A stretch of 64,000 bases of DNA, taken from the NCBI GenBank assembly GCA_048013815.1, contig CM106585.1:20150001-20214000 (forward strand), written 5' to 3'. A program made the translations under genes and the position numbers. Origin of the DNA: Setoptus koraiensis (lineage: Eukaryota; Arthropoda). Shown piece by piece: positions 21,254 through 30,371 of this stretch (positions are counted from its first letter, which is position 1; every line of letters starts with the position of its first letter). A model generated the notes under the pieces. The model worked only from the letters and a program-made list of their open reading frames with translations. It searched no databases and had not been told where the DNA came from.

Positions 21254-21620
21254 AATAAGATATTATAGGATGCTGGATAAAACTGTTGATAACTTCTTGT
21301 GTTTGCGAACGAGAGCTACATCTAACCCATAAAAATGGATTGATAACCACAAACAGTTAGTCACATAGACGCTCTCAGATTATGGGCAAATATAGGAGAC
21401 GTAGAATAGCGCGTTATTCGAACAGCATTCTCGGACTCCGAGACTCGGAGAGCAGGAAACAGCAACACAAATGGCTTAAAGATCCAACGTGGCCTGCTTA
21501 CAATTGTTAGAATCCAGTCGAGCTCATTTTGTCATCTGGCTTGGTAGTTAGTGAGGGACAGCAACCATTTTATGTATGCAATCTCTAGCAGAATCTCTTT
21601 GAGTTAAAATATTATCAATA
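21254..21620. other. Short head-to-head spacer between NDUFS5 copy a and QARS1
   Basis: 367 bp shared by two divergent genes, so it probably works as a bidirectional promoter. It contains a 42-codon plus-strand frame (21382-21510, starting MGKYRRRRIARYSN), possibly an upstream ORF in the QARS1 leader. There is no room for the ~210 missing N-terminal residues of QARS. Confidence 0.45.
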
Positions 21621-23309
21621 ATGGATACATTCTTGGAATTATTCAAGAATAGGGATCAATTCCATAAGCCCGGTGAAAATTACAAAACTGATGGATATGT
21701 TACAACACCAAATACTATGGCTTTACTTGCCAAGCACCTGGAAATTACTGGTGGCCAAGTGAGAACTCGTTTCCCGCCCGAACCAAATGGTATACTACAT
21801 ATTGGTCATGCCAAGGCCATAAATATAAATTTTGGTTTTGCCAAGGCTCACAATGGTATTTGTTTCTTGAGATTCGATGACACAAATCCAGAGAAAGAAC
21901 GTGACGAATTTGTCCACTCCATAGCGGAAATGGTCAAATGGCTTGGTTACGAACCATATAAAACAACCTATTCATCAGACTATTTTGATCAATTGCATGC
22001 TTACGCCGTGGACCTAATCAAACGAGGCCATGCCTACGTGTGCCACCAAAAGCCGCATGAATTGAAAGGCTTCAATCCACCACCCTCCCCTTACAGAAGC
22101 AGGCCAATCGAGGAAAGTTTGGAGTTGTTCGAGGACATGAGACTAGGTAAAATTGATGAAGGCCAGGCTTGTTTGCGAATGAAATTCACCATGGATGAAG
22201 GAAAACAAGATCCGGTGGCTTACAGGATCAAGTTCATGCCGCACCATCGAACCGGTAGCAAGTGGTGCATCTATCCCACATACGATTTCGCGCATTGTCT
22301 CTGCGATTCGCTAGAAAATATCACCCATTCCCTCTGCACGAAAGAGTTTCAAAATCGTCGTAGTGCTTATTATTGGCTGTGTAACGCATTAGATATATAT
22401 TGTCCAGTTCAGTGGGAATACTCAAGACTTAATATTAACTACACAGTAGTGTCAAAGCGCAAACTTGCGCAACTCATAGAGAATAAGATAGTCTCCAACT
22501 GGGATGATCCAAGACTTTTCACACTGGAGGCTCTTCGTAGGAGAGGGTTCCCATCAAAGGCCATCAATAATTTTTGTGCTAAGATGGGAGTGACTGGTGC
22601 CAACGCCACAGTGGATCCGACGATGATTGAGGCCGAAGTCCGTGACTTCCTCAATATCAGTGCACCACGAGCAATGGCAGTGCTAGAACCGATAAAGGTG
22701 AACTTGGTTAACTTCGAGGAAGTTTTTGGTGCGAAATCTCAAGTCATAGAAGTGCCTGACTTTCCGGCTGATCCAGAGAACAGTGTAAAGCATAAACTCA
22801 CAATTACGCCAGTCATATACATAGATCGCTCGGATTTCAAAAACATCTCCATTGTTGATAAAAACTTTCGCCGTTTAACTTGCTCCCAACCCGTTGGTTT
22901 GAGATATATACATCTGGTTATAACTGTAAAAGATGTTGTTCTTGATGCTAACTCAGAAGTAACGGAACTCAACGTGGTTTGTGAAAAAGCAGATCAAGCT
23001 ACAAAACCTAAGGCGTTCATACAATGGGTATCAGAAAGTCTCAATTGTCAAGTGCGTGTATATGAAAGGCTTTTCAAGCATCCAAATCCAGAGGATCAGC
23101 CCAACGGAATGTTGTCAGATTGCGCCGACAACTCTCTCCGCGTCTATAATGGAGCGTTGGTTGATTATTCTCTGGCCGAATTCAAGCCCTTCAATGTATA
23201 TCAATTTGAGAGAATAGGATATTTCTGCATCGATCCTGAGAGCTCTGCTAATAACCTCATACTCAACCAGACTGTAAGTCTAAAAGAGGATAAGGGTAAA
23301 AGCAATTAG
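21621..23309 (+). CDS. QARS1: Cytosolic glutaminyl-tRNA synthetase lacking the N-terminal domain
   Basis: 562-residue class I synthetase that charges tRNA-Gln with glutamine. The catalytic domain begins almost at once: [15 protein letters not shown] (residues 13-27), then [20 protein letters not shown] with the HIGH motif at 60-63, [12 protein letters not shown], and the KMSKS equivalent VVSKRKL near 275-281. The C-terminal beta-barrel anticodon-binding domains follow and end normally ([11 protein letters not shown]...SLKEDKGK). Human QARS1 has 775 residues; what is missing is the eukaryotic N-terminal YqeY/GatB-like domain that strengthens tRNA binding. An in-frame TAA precedes the ATG and the upstream spacer is too short for the missing domain. 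Convergent with the UBX gene, 157 bp apart. Confidence 0.95.
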   Translation: MDTFLELFKNRDQFHKPGENYKTDGYVTTPNTMALLAKHLEITGGQVRTRFPPEPNGILHIGHAKAININFGFAKAHNGICFLRFDDTNPEKERDEFVHSIAEMVKWLGYEPYKTTYSSDYFDQLHAYAVDLIKRGHAYVCHQKPHELKGFNPPPSPYRSRPIEESLELFEDMRLGKIDEGQACLRMKFTMDEGKQDPVAYRIKFMPHHRTGSKWCIYPTYDFAHCLCDSLENITHSLCTKEFQNRRSAYYWLCNALDIYCPVQWEYSRLNINYTVVSKRKLAQLIENKIVSNWDDPRLFTLEALRRRGFPSKAINNFCAKMGVTGANATVDPTMIEAEVRDFLNISAPRAMAVLEPIKVNLVNFEEVFGAKSQVIEVPDFPADPENSVKHKLTITPVIYIDRSDFKNISIVDKNFRRLTCSQPVGLRYIHLVITVKDVVLDANSEVTELNVVCEKADQATKPKAFIQWVSESLNCQVRVYERLFKHPNPEDQPNGMLSDCADNSLRVYNGALVDYSLAEFKPFNVYQFERIGYFCIDPESSANNLILNQTVSLKEDKGKSN

Positions 23310-23466
23310 GATTGACTGTACGATACGATCTTACAATTTTTCTATCAAAACTTTTAAGCTATATACATATATTCAGAAAAACAGATAATATTTTCGAGAG
23401 AAGTACTTATAATATTGCTATATTGCTGTACTCATGATTATAAACAATGTAATGTTACAAATAACT

Positions 23467-24363
23467 TCAAGCTTCTAAATCATACACGAATAACATTTCG
23501 GATTTTGATAAACCTGCATCCTCCAAAGATATTTCGCTATTCGGTTTTGTTGTTGAGTCTGAAAGTTTTGCGTAGTTCGTAGAGTTACTATTACAACTAA
23601 ATTGTGATAGAATAGAATTATCATCCTGCGTGGATGAAACGGGTGTTGTTGGCTCAGAGGACGATGGCGTGTTACTCAAAATAGATGACGAATTCGCCAT
23701 GCTAACTGGTATATTTCTTCCATTAGTTAATTGAGGCTCGTCTTCAAAATCATCTGGTAGTGGTGGGCGACCTGGCAATTCCCTTCTAGGAAAGTTAGTG
23801 GTAATCTGAAAATTTAGAGGAGCGTTGTGGTGGCCGAAAACGAACCAATATAGATATTTAACTGGATTGCTTTTATGAAACTTCCTAACTATTCTAGAAC
23901 CATCTGGTAGCTTTATGACGAGCCTGATAATATCATCGGTTGGCGTGTCGCTCATTGAAGGTTCTTTGGGAAGCCTATCTAGAATAGTCTTTTTCAATGT
24001 AAGTAATTTATTGCGTATCAATGCTTGTCTTTGTTCATTCTCTTTGCGCTCTCTTTCCTGGGCCTCACTCTGTCTGGCCTCCTCTAATCGTTTTCGTTCC
24101 TTCTCTCTATCGGCTTTCAATGACTGCTGATAGGCCTCATCCTGCTCTTGGCGTATCATATCACGCTCTTGTCTTTCGATTCTTGCTATCGTCTGATGAA
24201 TATCTTCGTCAGCTGCACTTGAGCCAGTTGTAGATCTATTGGTGGGTGGGTTAGATGCTGATGAGGATGATGAAGAATTTCTATAATACAAATAAGCCAA
24301 ACCGACACAAACAATTGTTATGAAAACGTTGAAAGGAGAAGATGTTATTGCGTCTAATATCAT
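23467..24363 (-). CDS. Minimal membrane-anchored UBX-domain protein (FAF2/UBXD8-like)
   Basis: 298 residues. A hydrophobic segment at about residues 10-27 (FNVFITIVCVGLAYLYY) gives a membrane anchor. A Ser-rich linker follows, then a charged coiled coil whose wording (RQEQDEAYQQSLKADREKERKR) matches the segment before the UBX domain of FAF2. The UBX domain starts near residue 142 (RLVIKLPDGSRIVRKF, NFQITTNFPRR) and finishes with LEDAGLSKSEMLFVYDLEA. A ~75-residue Ser/Thr/Asn-rich insert splits it after the FPRR loop. FAF2 recruits p97/VCP to the ER and lipid droplets; its UBA and thioredoxin-like UAS domains are absent here. The anchor plus UBX would suffice to tether p97 to a membrane (inference). 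The gene lies downstream of a duplicated ~300 bp element also found before the gene at 27294. Confidence 0.8.
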   Translation of the reverse strand: MILDAITSSPFNVFITIVCVGLAYLYYRNSSSSSSASNPPTNRSTTGSSAADEDIHQTIARIERQERDMIRQEQDEAYQQSLKADREKERKRLEEARQSEAQERERKENEQRQALIRNKLLTLKKTILDRLPKEPSMSDTPTDDIIRLVIKLPDGSRIVRKFHKSNPVKYLYWFVFGHHNAPLNFQITTNFPRRELPGRPPLPDDFEDEPQLTNGRNIPVSMANSSSILSNTPSSSEPTTPVSSTQDDNSILSQFSCNSNSTNYAKLSDSTTKPNSEISLEDAGLSKSEMLFVYDLEA

Positions 24364-24479
24364 CCTGATGACGAAAATACAATGACGCAGCTGATTAAAG
24401 ACTTATGCTGAAATAAATAGGTCTGTCTCTGATGAGCGTAATGCGTGATGCGTATGTATTATTTATCAAGTATAAATTG

Positions 24480-24785
24480 TTAAATAAGGATCCTCCAAGG
24501 GATGTGAACATAATTATGATTTCAGGTTGATAAAAGGCATTGTAAATGCTCTGTTTTGTTTATTGTGATGCGGGTGTTGATGTGATGTATGTGAAACGAC
24601 GGATCGTATGTAGCCCCGACTGTGACACGTTTCTCAAGGGGGCGCTGTGAACACTTTCCAATCCACTACTGCTTCTGAAGCGTCCCGCTAAATGTTTTAT
24701 TTTTATTTTTCTTTCTTCGTCATCGTTTGATTTCGGCAACACACAATAGACAAGTTATCATCCTTTTGCAAAGGCACGAGAATAA
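24480..24785 (-). repeat. Duplicated upstream element, copy 1 (before the UBX gene)
   Basis: Read on the minus strand, this ~300 bp matches 26945-27250 at moderate to high identity, with blocks such as AACTTGTCTATTGTGTGTTG and ACAGAGCATTTACAATGCC in common. It ends 117 bp before the start codon of the UBX gene. It faces that gene in the same sense as its partner faces the mini-JARID2 gene, as expected for a copied promoter or leader. Confidence 0.85.
24514..24540 (-). promoter_or_regulatory. Short upstream ORF in the duplicated element, copy 1
   Basis: Eight codons and a stop encoding MPFINLKS, 150 nt before the UBX gene ATG. The other element copy encodes MPFVNLKS at the same place. Preservation of the frame in both copies suggests a translated uORF, not proven. 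Confidence 0.45.
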
Positions 24786-25829
24786 ACATACCGACTGACT
24801 GTAACGGCTACTAAATTTATATCTCATACCCGATTCATTGTATGCATAAGAACCGGTTATTCTTGATTGAGCTTGATATCACGGAAATGCTTCTATAGTT
24901 TTTAGCTCAACAAAGTTGTCAACAACAAGTACGAGAGACGAACACTGTTGGATAGACGGTGTGTTGCAGCCAATGCTCACTATTACACATCAGCTGAAAA
25001 ACAGTCTTTATGGCAATGTGATACCAATAAGCGCCACCTTCAGGTCATTAGTTGCTATCAAACAACTGTGAAATTCAATCTTATGCGAAAAATACATCAT
25101 GAAAGGTATCGATGAGTATTGATCGAATAGACTTTTATCTATTCAATCGATCAAAATCTTAACCTTCTGGTTACTAAGGATCGAGCTCCATGAAAATCGC
25201 GCAATTTAAAAGTCACAAAAGGCTCTAATCCGTATAGCTTGATCGGCTTACTGGTGGACGTCATCTTTTGTCCGAAAGTTGCCAGCGTGATCGACAAATT
25301 GGTCATTTTCTCGTGAATCGAATGCAGAATGTACAGAGAAATAATCTCAGTGACCAGAGATCGATTCATAGAACAATTGGTCAGAGTTTGATGGTCTATC
25401 AGCTGGGTCGAGGCATGGCCGTCATTTGAACCCGATTCTACAACCAAGGACTTGGTGTCTATCACAATTGTTCAGAATGTTGGAGTTGAAAGTTTCAAGA
25501 GGCTCGCTCAGATTGCTATCCACGAGGACATGCACGTGTTCATACTGTATCCAATGTCGCTTTTTCTGCTAGGCCATTTGATGATGAGATTGATTTTGAG
25601 ATAACACAGAGAGTATTCAATACCTACAGCAAAAGAGGCCGACTGGAAACACACTCGAACAGTGAGAGAGGCCGAGTGAAATGGATCTCCCACTTTGATA
25701 TAGAAAATCTGTTCGAAATACGCGCTATTATACAAGTTCTCGATTCGGGATGATAGACTATTTGTTATTATTGGTCATCCAAAGTATTCTCACTACTGCC
25801 TTGAATCAAGGAAGGAGAAGTACCCTGTC
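24786..25829. other. Spacer with a coding-like remnant
   Basis: Between the duplicated element and the NDUFS5 right arm. On the plus strand, about 25150-25760 reads like protein in long stretches, for example KDLVSITIVQNVGVESFKRL and EIDFEITQRVFNTYSKRG, ending VLDSG. The frame is interrupted by stops and a shift, so it is either a decayed gene or exons I cannot join. No family recognised. Confidence 0.35.
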
Positions 25830-26312
25830 GGATACACTGGACAGTCGATATTTACTGTATGTTTGGTCACACGCTCACACGGAAAGGATAAAAACATCAC
25901 GCCCTTGAAGAGGAGGATAGAACAACAATGGCCAATTTTCCACTCAACGTTCTGCCAGTCAAGACTGTATTTAGAGAGTTGACACCGTTACCTGTTCACT
26001 CACAATCAAAATCTCTATTCGATGAGGGACTTGTTCACCCTTGTGCTGACATGGAGCTTAACCTTCACGAATGCTACGAGGCTTACGGTGTTGTGAAAGG
26101 AGCAAGGAAATGCCAGGGTTTTGAAAATGACTTTGATGAGTGTCACAGGAAGATGAGGACGGAATATCGAACGTTTGCAATGGCCGTAGAGAGACATAAG
26201 AAAATTCTGAGTTTAGAGAAGAAAGCTAGTGAGCTTTATGTTCCCAAAATACCCGAAGATAGTTATACGTTTCAGACATTTATACCTTAAGGTTGAACTG
26301 TTATTAGTCGTC
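25830..26312 (+). repeat. Right arm of the NDUFS5 inverted duplication
   Basis: 483 bp inverted copy of 20772-21253. Differences seen are four silent coding changes plus about two in the flanks. Confidence 0.93.
25928..26290 (+). CDS. NDUFS5: NADH:ubiquinone oxidoreductase subunit S5, copy b
   Basis: Second intronless copy encoding exactly the same 120 residues as copy a, with both CX9C pairs. The ~95 bp upstream are also duplicated, so a basal promoter probably came along and both copies can be expressed. The four coding differences are all C/T at third positions (ACT/ACC, CAC/CAT, GTT/GTC, AGT/AGC). Downstream similarity ends about 22 bp after the stop codon. Whether copy a or b is ancestral cannot be told from sequence alone. 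Confidence 0.88.
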   Translation: MANFPLNVLPVKTVFRELTPLPVHSQSKSLFDEGLVHPCADMELNLHECYEAYGVVKGARKCQGFENDFDECHRKMRTEYRTFAMAVERHKKILSLEKKASELYVPKIPEDSYTFQTFIP

Positions 26313-26562
26313 GTTTGATGTTCATTGCGGCGCAGTTAATAAATTAGGAATCCCCTGATCTAAGGGTGAGAACCAGAAATGAAAACAATGATGAAATAAT
26401 AAAATTGGAGTAACTAGTCAGAGCGTCATACTCCCGATAATCTCTATTGTTCCAAAGTCAGCAAGTCTGTCTGTAGCAACTCAGTCAACGAGAGCATTCG
26501 TTGCCGATCCAGTTGCGTTATTGGATATACGTGAAATTTATGCATGTTGAGTATTATTTTAT

Positions 26563-26796
26563 TTAATGATCTTTGGACTTAAACTTAATCTTGGCCCTGG
26601 CGTCCATTAGGTCGTTTGTTCCTGCTGTGCTTTCTCTTGCAACTGTTCGTACATTTAAAGCTTCACACACGGTTTACAATAAATTTGTACCAACAAAAGC
26701 ACATAACAACAGCGATTCTTTGTAAGCCTCGAATCAAAGTACGGAGAGTATCTTTAATATTGGCCAAAAACTGTCTGATTTCCAGCGCACGCAAGC
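26563..26796 (-). CDS. Possible small minus-strand gene end
   Basis: After a plausible acceptor (ACTCAG at 26797-26802) the minus strand reads LRALEIRQFLANIKDTLRT and then a hydrophobic stretch (IAVVMCFCWYKFIV). In another frame it reads NDLMDARAKIKFKSKDH with a stop at 26563 and an AATAAA-type signal directly behind. These may be two exons of a small protein, but I cannot place the junction or the start and recognise no family. Confidence 0.22.
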
Positions 26797-26944
26797 CTGA
26801 GTTAAATCAAATCGATCGTTGACAATCATTGTGGTTCATGCTAGATTTCTCGAAAGAACGAAGATCCGCAATTGTCTGTTAGCATTTGATAACATGTAGG
26901 TGGCGCTCATCTATTTCAGAAATTCTTATGAGAATCAGGTTTAT

Positions 26945-27250
26945 CTCTGTGCCTCTGCATGTGGATTATAACTTGTCTATTGTGTGTTGCCTGAATCAAT
27001 TGATGACGAAGAAAGAAAAAGAAAAAGAAAACATTTAGGACGATTCACAAGCAGTAGATGATCGTAGAAAAGTGCTCGCAGCGCTCCCTTGAGAAACTTC
27101 CCGTAGTCAGACTACATAAAATCCGTCGTTTCACACTCATCGCATCTACACTCGCATCACAGTAAACAAAACAGAGCATTTACAATGCCTTTCGTCAACC
27201 TGAAATCATAATTATGTTCGGGTCTCTCCTTGAGGATCTTTATTATTCAA
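26945..27250 (+). repeat. Duplicated upstream element, copy 2 (before the mini-JARID2 gene)
   Basis: Inverted partner of 24480-24785. Ends about 44 bp before the ATG at 27294. Similarity fades at both edges. Confidence 0.85.
27185..27211 (+). promoter_or_regulatory. Short upstream ORF in the duplicated element, copy 2
   Basis: Encodes MPFVNLKS then stop, 82 nt before the mini-JARID2 start codon, in the same place as the uORF in the other element copy. Confidence 0.45.
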
Positions 27251-27293
27251 AGCTCAAATAACTATTCCCCATCTACTTACTCAAATATCACTT

Positions 27294-28086
27294 ATGAGCC
27301 CGCCGGCCAATAGTGATCGTCTTCGTCCAAGACGGAGGGCTTCTCAGACACATGTAAGTCCGTTACGAATCGGGACGAAAAAATCATACAAAATATTGTA
27401 CTGTAAAATATCTCAATGTTAAAATTTAAATCTCTCCCTAAATATCTCAGTTTTTTAGGTACCAGCAGGCTGCTAACCCGTTGCGTGCCGAAGGAGAGGA
27501 TCTCAAAAAAGCCCTCATTGCCTCTCTTCAGGATGGCTCAAAAAAGAAGAAGGGGGGCATAACCGTCCAAGAAACTAACACTGCCACAACTACTAAAGCC
27601 AAAAGGTATGCTGCACTAAGAAAATTTGCATCCAATCAAACTAGGCCCACAGCAACAACAACCACTACAACAACGAGTCCCTCAAAAAACTGCCCACCTA
27701 ATCACACGCACGACAGAACACCCACAGAATATTTCCCTAAAACTTATAAGCCAGATACAGAGGATTTCTTGAATTTTCTCTGTGTCAGATTGCCACCGCC
27801 CAAGTTCGGCAATTTCGAATACAGCACCTTAGCGGCAGCCATTACAGCACATGCCAGAGGCGACTATCTCAACAGGCTCTCCAGCAAGATAACTAACGAC
27901 AACTTAAAGAAAGATATGAAATCGACCTCTCTAGCCGATGAGATGAATAATTTAAATGAGGTTTCTAAAGGTGAACTAGCTGTGGATAAATATTTAATCA
28001 AAGGTCTCATGACTAGCGAATTTGCTGGTGCATTCGCCGATGAAGAAACTTTGTTCGATCTGGTAACAACCAACGGTACAAAGTAA
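27294..28086 (+). CDS. Stand-alone protein with JARID2 N-terminal (PRC2-cofactor) motifs
   Basis: Two exons: 27294-27353 (20 codons, donor GTAAGT) and 27466-28086 (acceptor TACCAG, phase 0), giving 226 residues. Motifs in order: a ubiquitin-interacting motif-like helix at 29-42 (EGEDLKKALIASLQD); RKFAS at 72-76, matching the RKFA core of JARID2 that PRC2 methylates (Lys116 in human) and EED binds; a Thr run; and KPDTEDFLNFLCVR at 115-128, matching the JARID2 KPKTEDFLTFLCLR block. The ~100-residue C-terminus (DKYLIKGLMTSEFAGAF) is unfamiliar. JmjN, ARID, JmjC and zinc finger are absent, and only 294 bp separate its stop from the convergent PDHA gene, so they cannot follow. Role inferred: a nuclear modulator of PRC2 that could bind H2A-ubiquitin. 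It could be a diverged paralogue or a split JARID2 locus. Confidence 0.65.
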
Positions 28087-28380
28087 CAATAGAAGCTGGA
28101 TCTTCCATAAAGAAACTCAGGATTCTTGTATTTTTTGGTAAAACTCTCTTTCAAAGTCAACTTCAATGATTTAACATCAATTTGTAACGTTTGTATCCTA
28201 GACTATGGCCACAACAACATTGTCCATACATATCTAGAAAATTTAGTATCTCAAACAATGTAATGATATAAACATGTCCGTATTTATGAGTTTGTATATA
28301 GTTTGCGCTTTTCCCGGTTATCTTTAGACTCATTTCTGCTTTCGGTAAAGACTGTTGGAATACAGTAGATCTTAGTTTAA

Positions 28381-29616
28381 TTAAGGTTTGTAATTGAATG
28401 GGGTTCCCAATCTGTTATGCTCATGCTGGTCATAATAAGTTATACCTCTGATCTTAGACTCGAGGGGATTGAGATATACATCAGTATACAATTCTTCAAC
28501 TCCAATCTCCGGATCAGATTTGGCTTGGGTAGTGGCCACATCTACTTCCTTTCTGACTTCATTCTCAATATCCTTGAGTTCCTCTGCTGTTGCAAGAGAC
28601 GATTTTATCAATTTATCTTTGAAGGACGTAATGGGGTCTCTGAGTTGCCTAACTTCTTGAATTTCGTCTCTTGTTCTGTAGCTAGTTCCAGGATCTGACA
28701 TAGAATGACCAAAATAACGATAAGTGGCCATCTCCATCACGAGAGGACCTTTTCCCTGTCTACAATAGTCTGCCGCCCACTTGGTGGCCTCACGGACAGC
28801 CAATACGTCCATACCGTCTACCCAGATACCTGGTATGTAGTCTCCTCTAGTAAAGTAATCCGTGCTTGCGGCAGCTCTCTCAGCGCTGGTTCCCATACCG
28901 AACCCATTGTTTTCACAAACGAATATAGCAGGTAGATTCCACAATTTGGCCATATTGAAAACCTCAAAGATTTGCCCTTGATTCGCTGCACCATCACCAA
29001 AGAGCGATATGCATACATCGTCCCTATTAGCGTATTTGAGACCAAGAGCGATACCGGCACCAACTGGTACTTGCGCACCAACAATACCATTACCACCTGA
29101 GAAAATGGATGGATCAAGATTAGTATGAGTTTAAACTTAAATATTAAACAGCTATAATCAGATCTTCAAAGTTCCAAACATACCATATAATCCTGGCCCA
29201 TATAGATGCATAGATCCACCCTTGCCTCTTGTAGTACCTGTGGACCTTCCCGTGAGTTCTGACAGGATCTGTCTAACAGTGGAGCCTCTTACGTAAGCCC
29301 AGCCGTGGACTCTGTAAGCTGTGATGATTTCGTCTGTCTTACGGATGGCACTCTCCATACCGACAGCCACTGCCTCTTGGCCAGCATATAGATGACAAAA
29401 ACCTCTGATAATCTTTTCTTTGTAAAGGCTGTTAGCCGAGGCCTCCAAGCGCCTGATGGTCACCATTTGTTGAAAAATTTTAAGGCCTTCATCCCTGGTG
29501 ACCGTGACCTCTGTTGCCGGTCCTTGTACACCCTCAAGTTTGTGCAATTTGAATGGTTTGCAACTCTGAGTAGCCGAGGAGCAGAGTCCTCGCGATATAT
29601 TTCTGAGTGTGATCAT
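28381..29616 (-). CDS. PDHA1: Pyruvate dehydrogenase E1 component, alpha subunit (two exons)
   Basis: Exon 1 is 29616-29184 and exon 2 is 29096-28381, separated by an 87-bp intron (donor GTATGT, acceptor CTCAG) that splits a Gly codon. The 382-residue product is a mitochondrial-matrix enzyme that decarboxylates pyruvate with thiamine diphosphate as E1 alpha2beta2. It shows an N-terminal targeting sequence ([14 protein letters not shown]), the [12 protein letters not shown] and GKGGSMHLY motifs, the ThDP-binding GDGAANQGQ...NN stretch across the exon junction region, and the regulatory phosphorylation loop [18 protein letters not shown]. Length equals the family norm (~390). The start codon is the first ATG of a typical presequence. 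Head-to-head with NDST, 755 bp apart. Confidence 0.97.
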
Positions 29617-30371
29617 GGTGGATAAATTGTGAGATATTTGTTATGGTTCTACAGATAAATGAATAGACAAGATCCCGAATAGTCTAAGCTAATTGAAAAA
29701 CAAAAGAAGATTGTGTAGGTCGGACCAGATATGAACTTATGTCAGGATATTGAGTGAGATACATTTACACGTAAATGTGTGTAGTATTACATAACGCATG
29801 CGCTCGTGTCGCAATACAAAAGGTGAGCGCTCACTTTGAATACAGTAGTTGCTATTTGTGTATCATGTGTTCATTGCACGCATGTGCACTTTCGTTTTCA
29901 TGTTATCACGGTGCTACAATAAAGTGCGTGTAATGTTTTAGTGCTGAAATATACTCGAGAGGGCGCTTCTGAACTCATGGACTGGTGACATGACTACGGA
30001 AAAAACAGCTAAGCAACACGAAGGCGTCGTCTGGTGGACAATTTTCGAGACATTTACCGTGCAACATCTTGTCGAGGCGGGTGCACTTGAATTTTTTACG
30101 GCGCGCTCTTTTGCACATCTGCGTTCGCTCAATAGTTCGGCACAAACAAACAAATCAACAACAATAACACGAGTTTTCGCCACGTTTCGGGCCCCAAATT
30201 AGATTGGTTCCATCGATGTATTATTAGTAATATAATTCAAATGATTCTGATTGTTCGTAAAATTGTATAATTTATTTATCCATTGCATCCATTATTACTG
30301 TTCACATGAACAAAAGAATCCCCTAATGTTGTCTATATATCACTTACAACGAGTTAGACATAGGCCATCAA
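29617..30371. other. Divergent promoter region of PDHA and NDST
   Basis: 755 bp between two head-to-head genes. Short frames on both strands near 29940-30200 read partly like protein but show no family. A TTACATAA octamer lies at 29787-29794. Confidence 0.4.

Noticed and set aside
24560-24742. 60-codon minus-strand frame in the duplicated element
   Set aside because: The partner element at 27.0 kb keeps only the first part (LPESIDDEERK) before a stop, so conserved coding is not supported; kept as part of the repeat.
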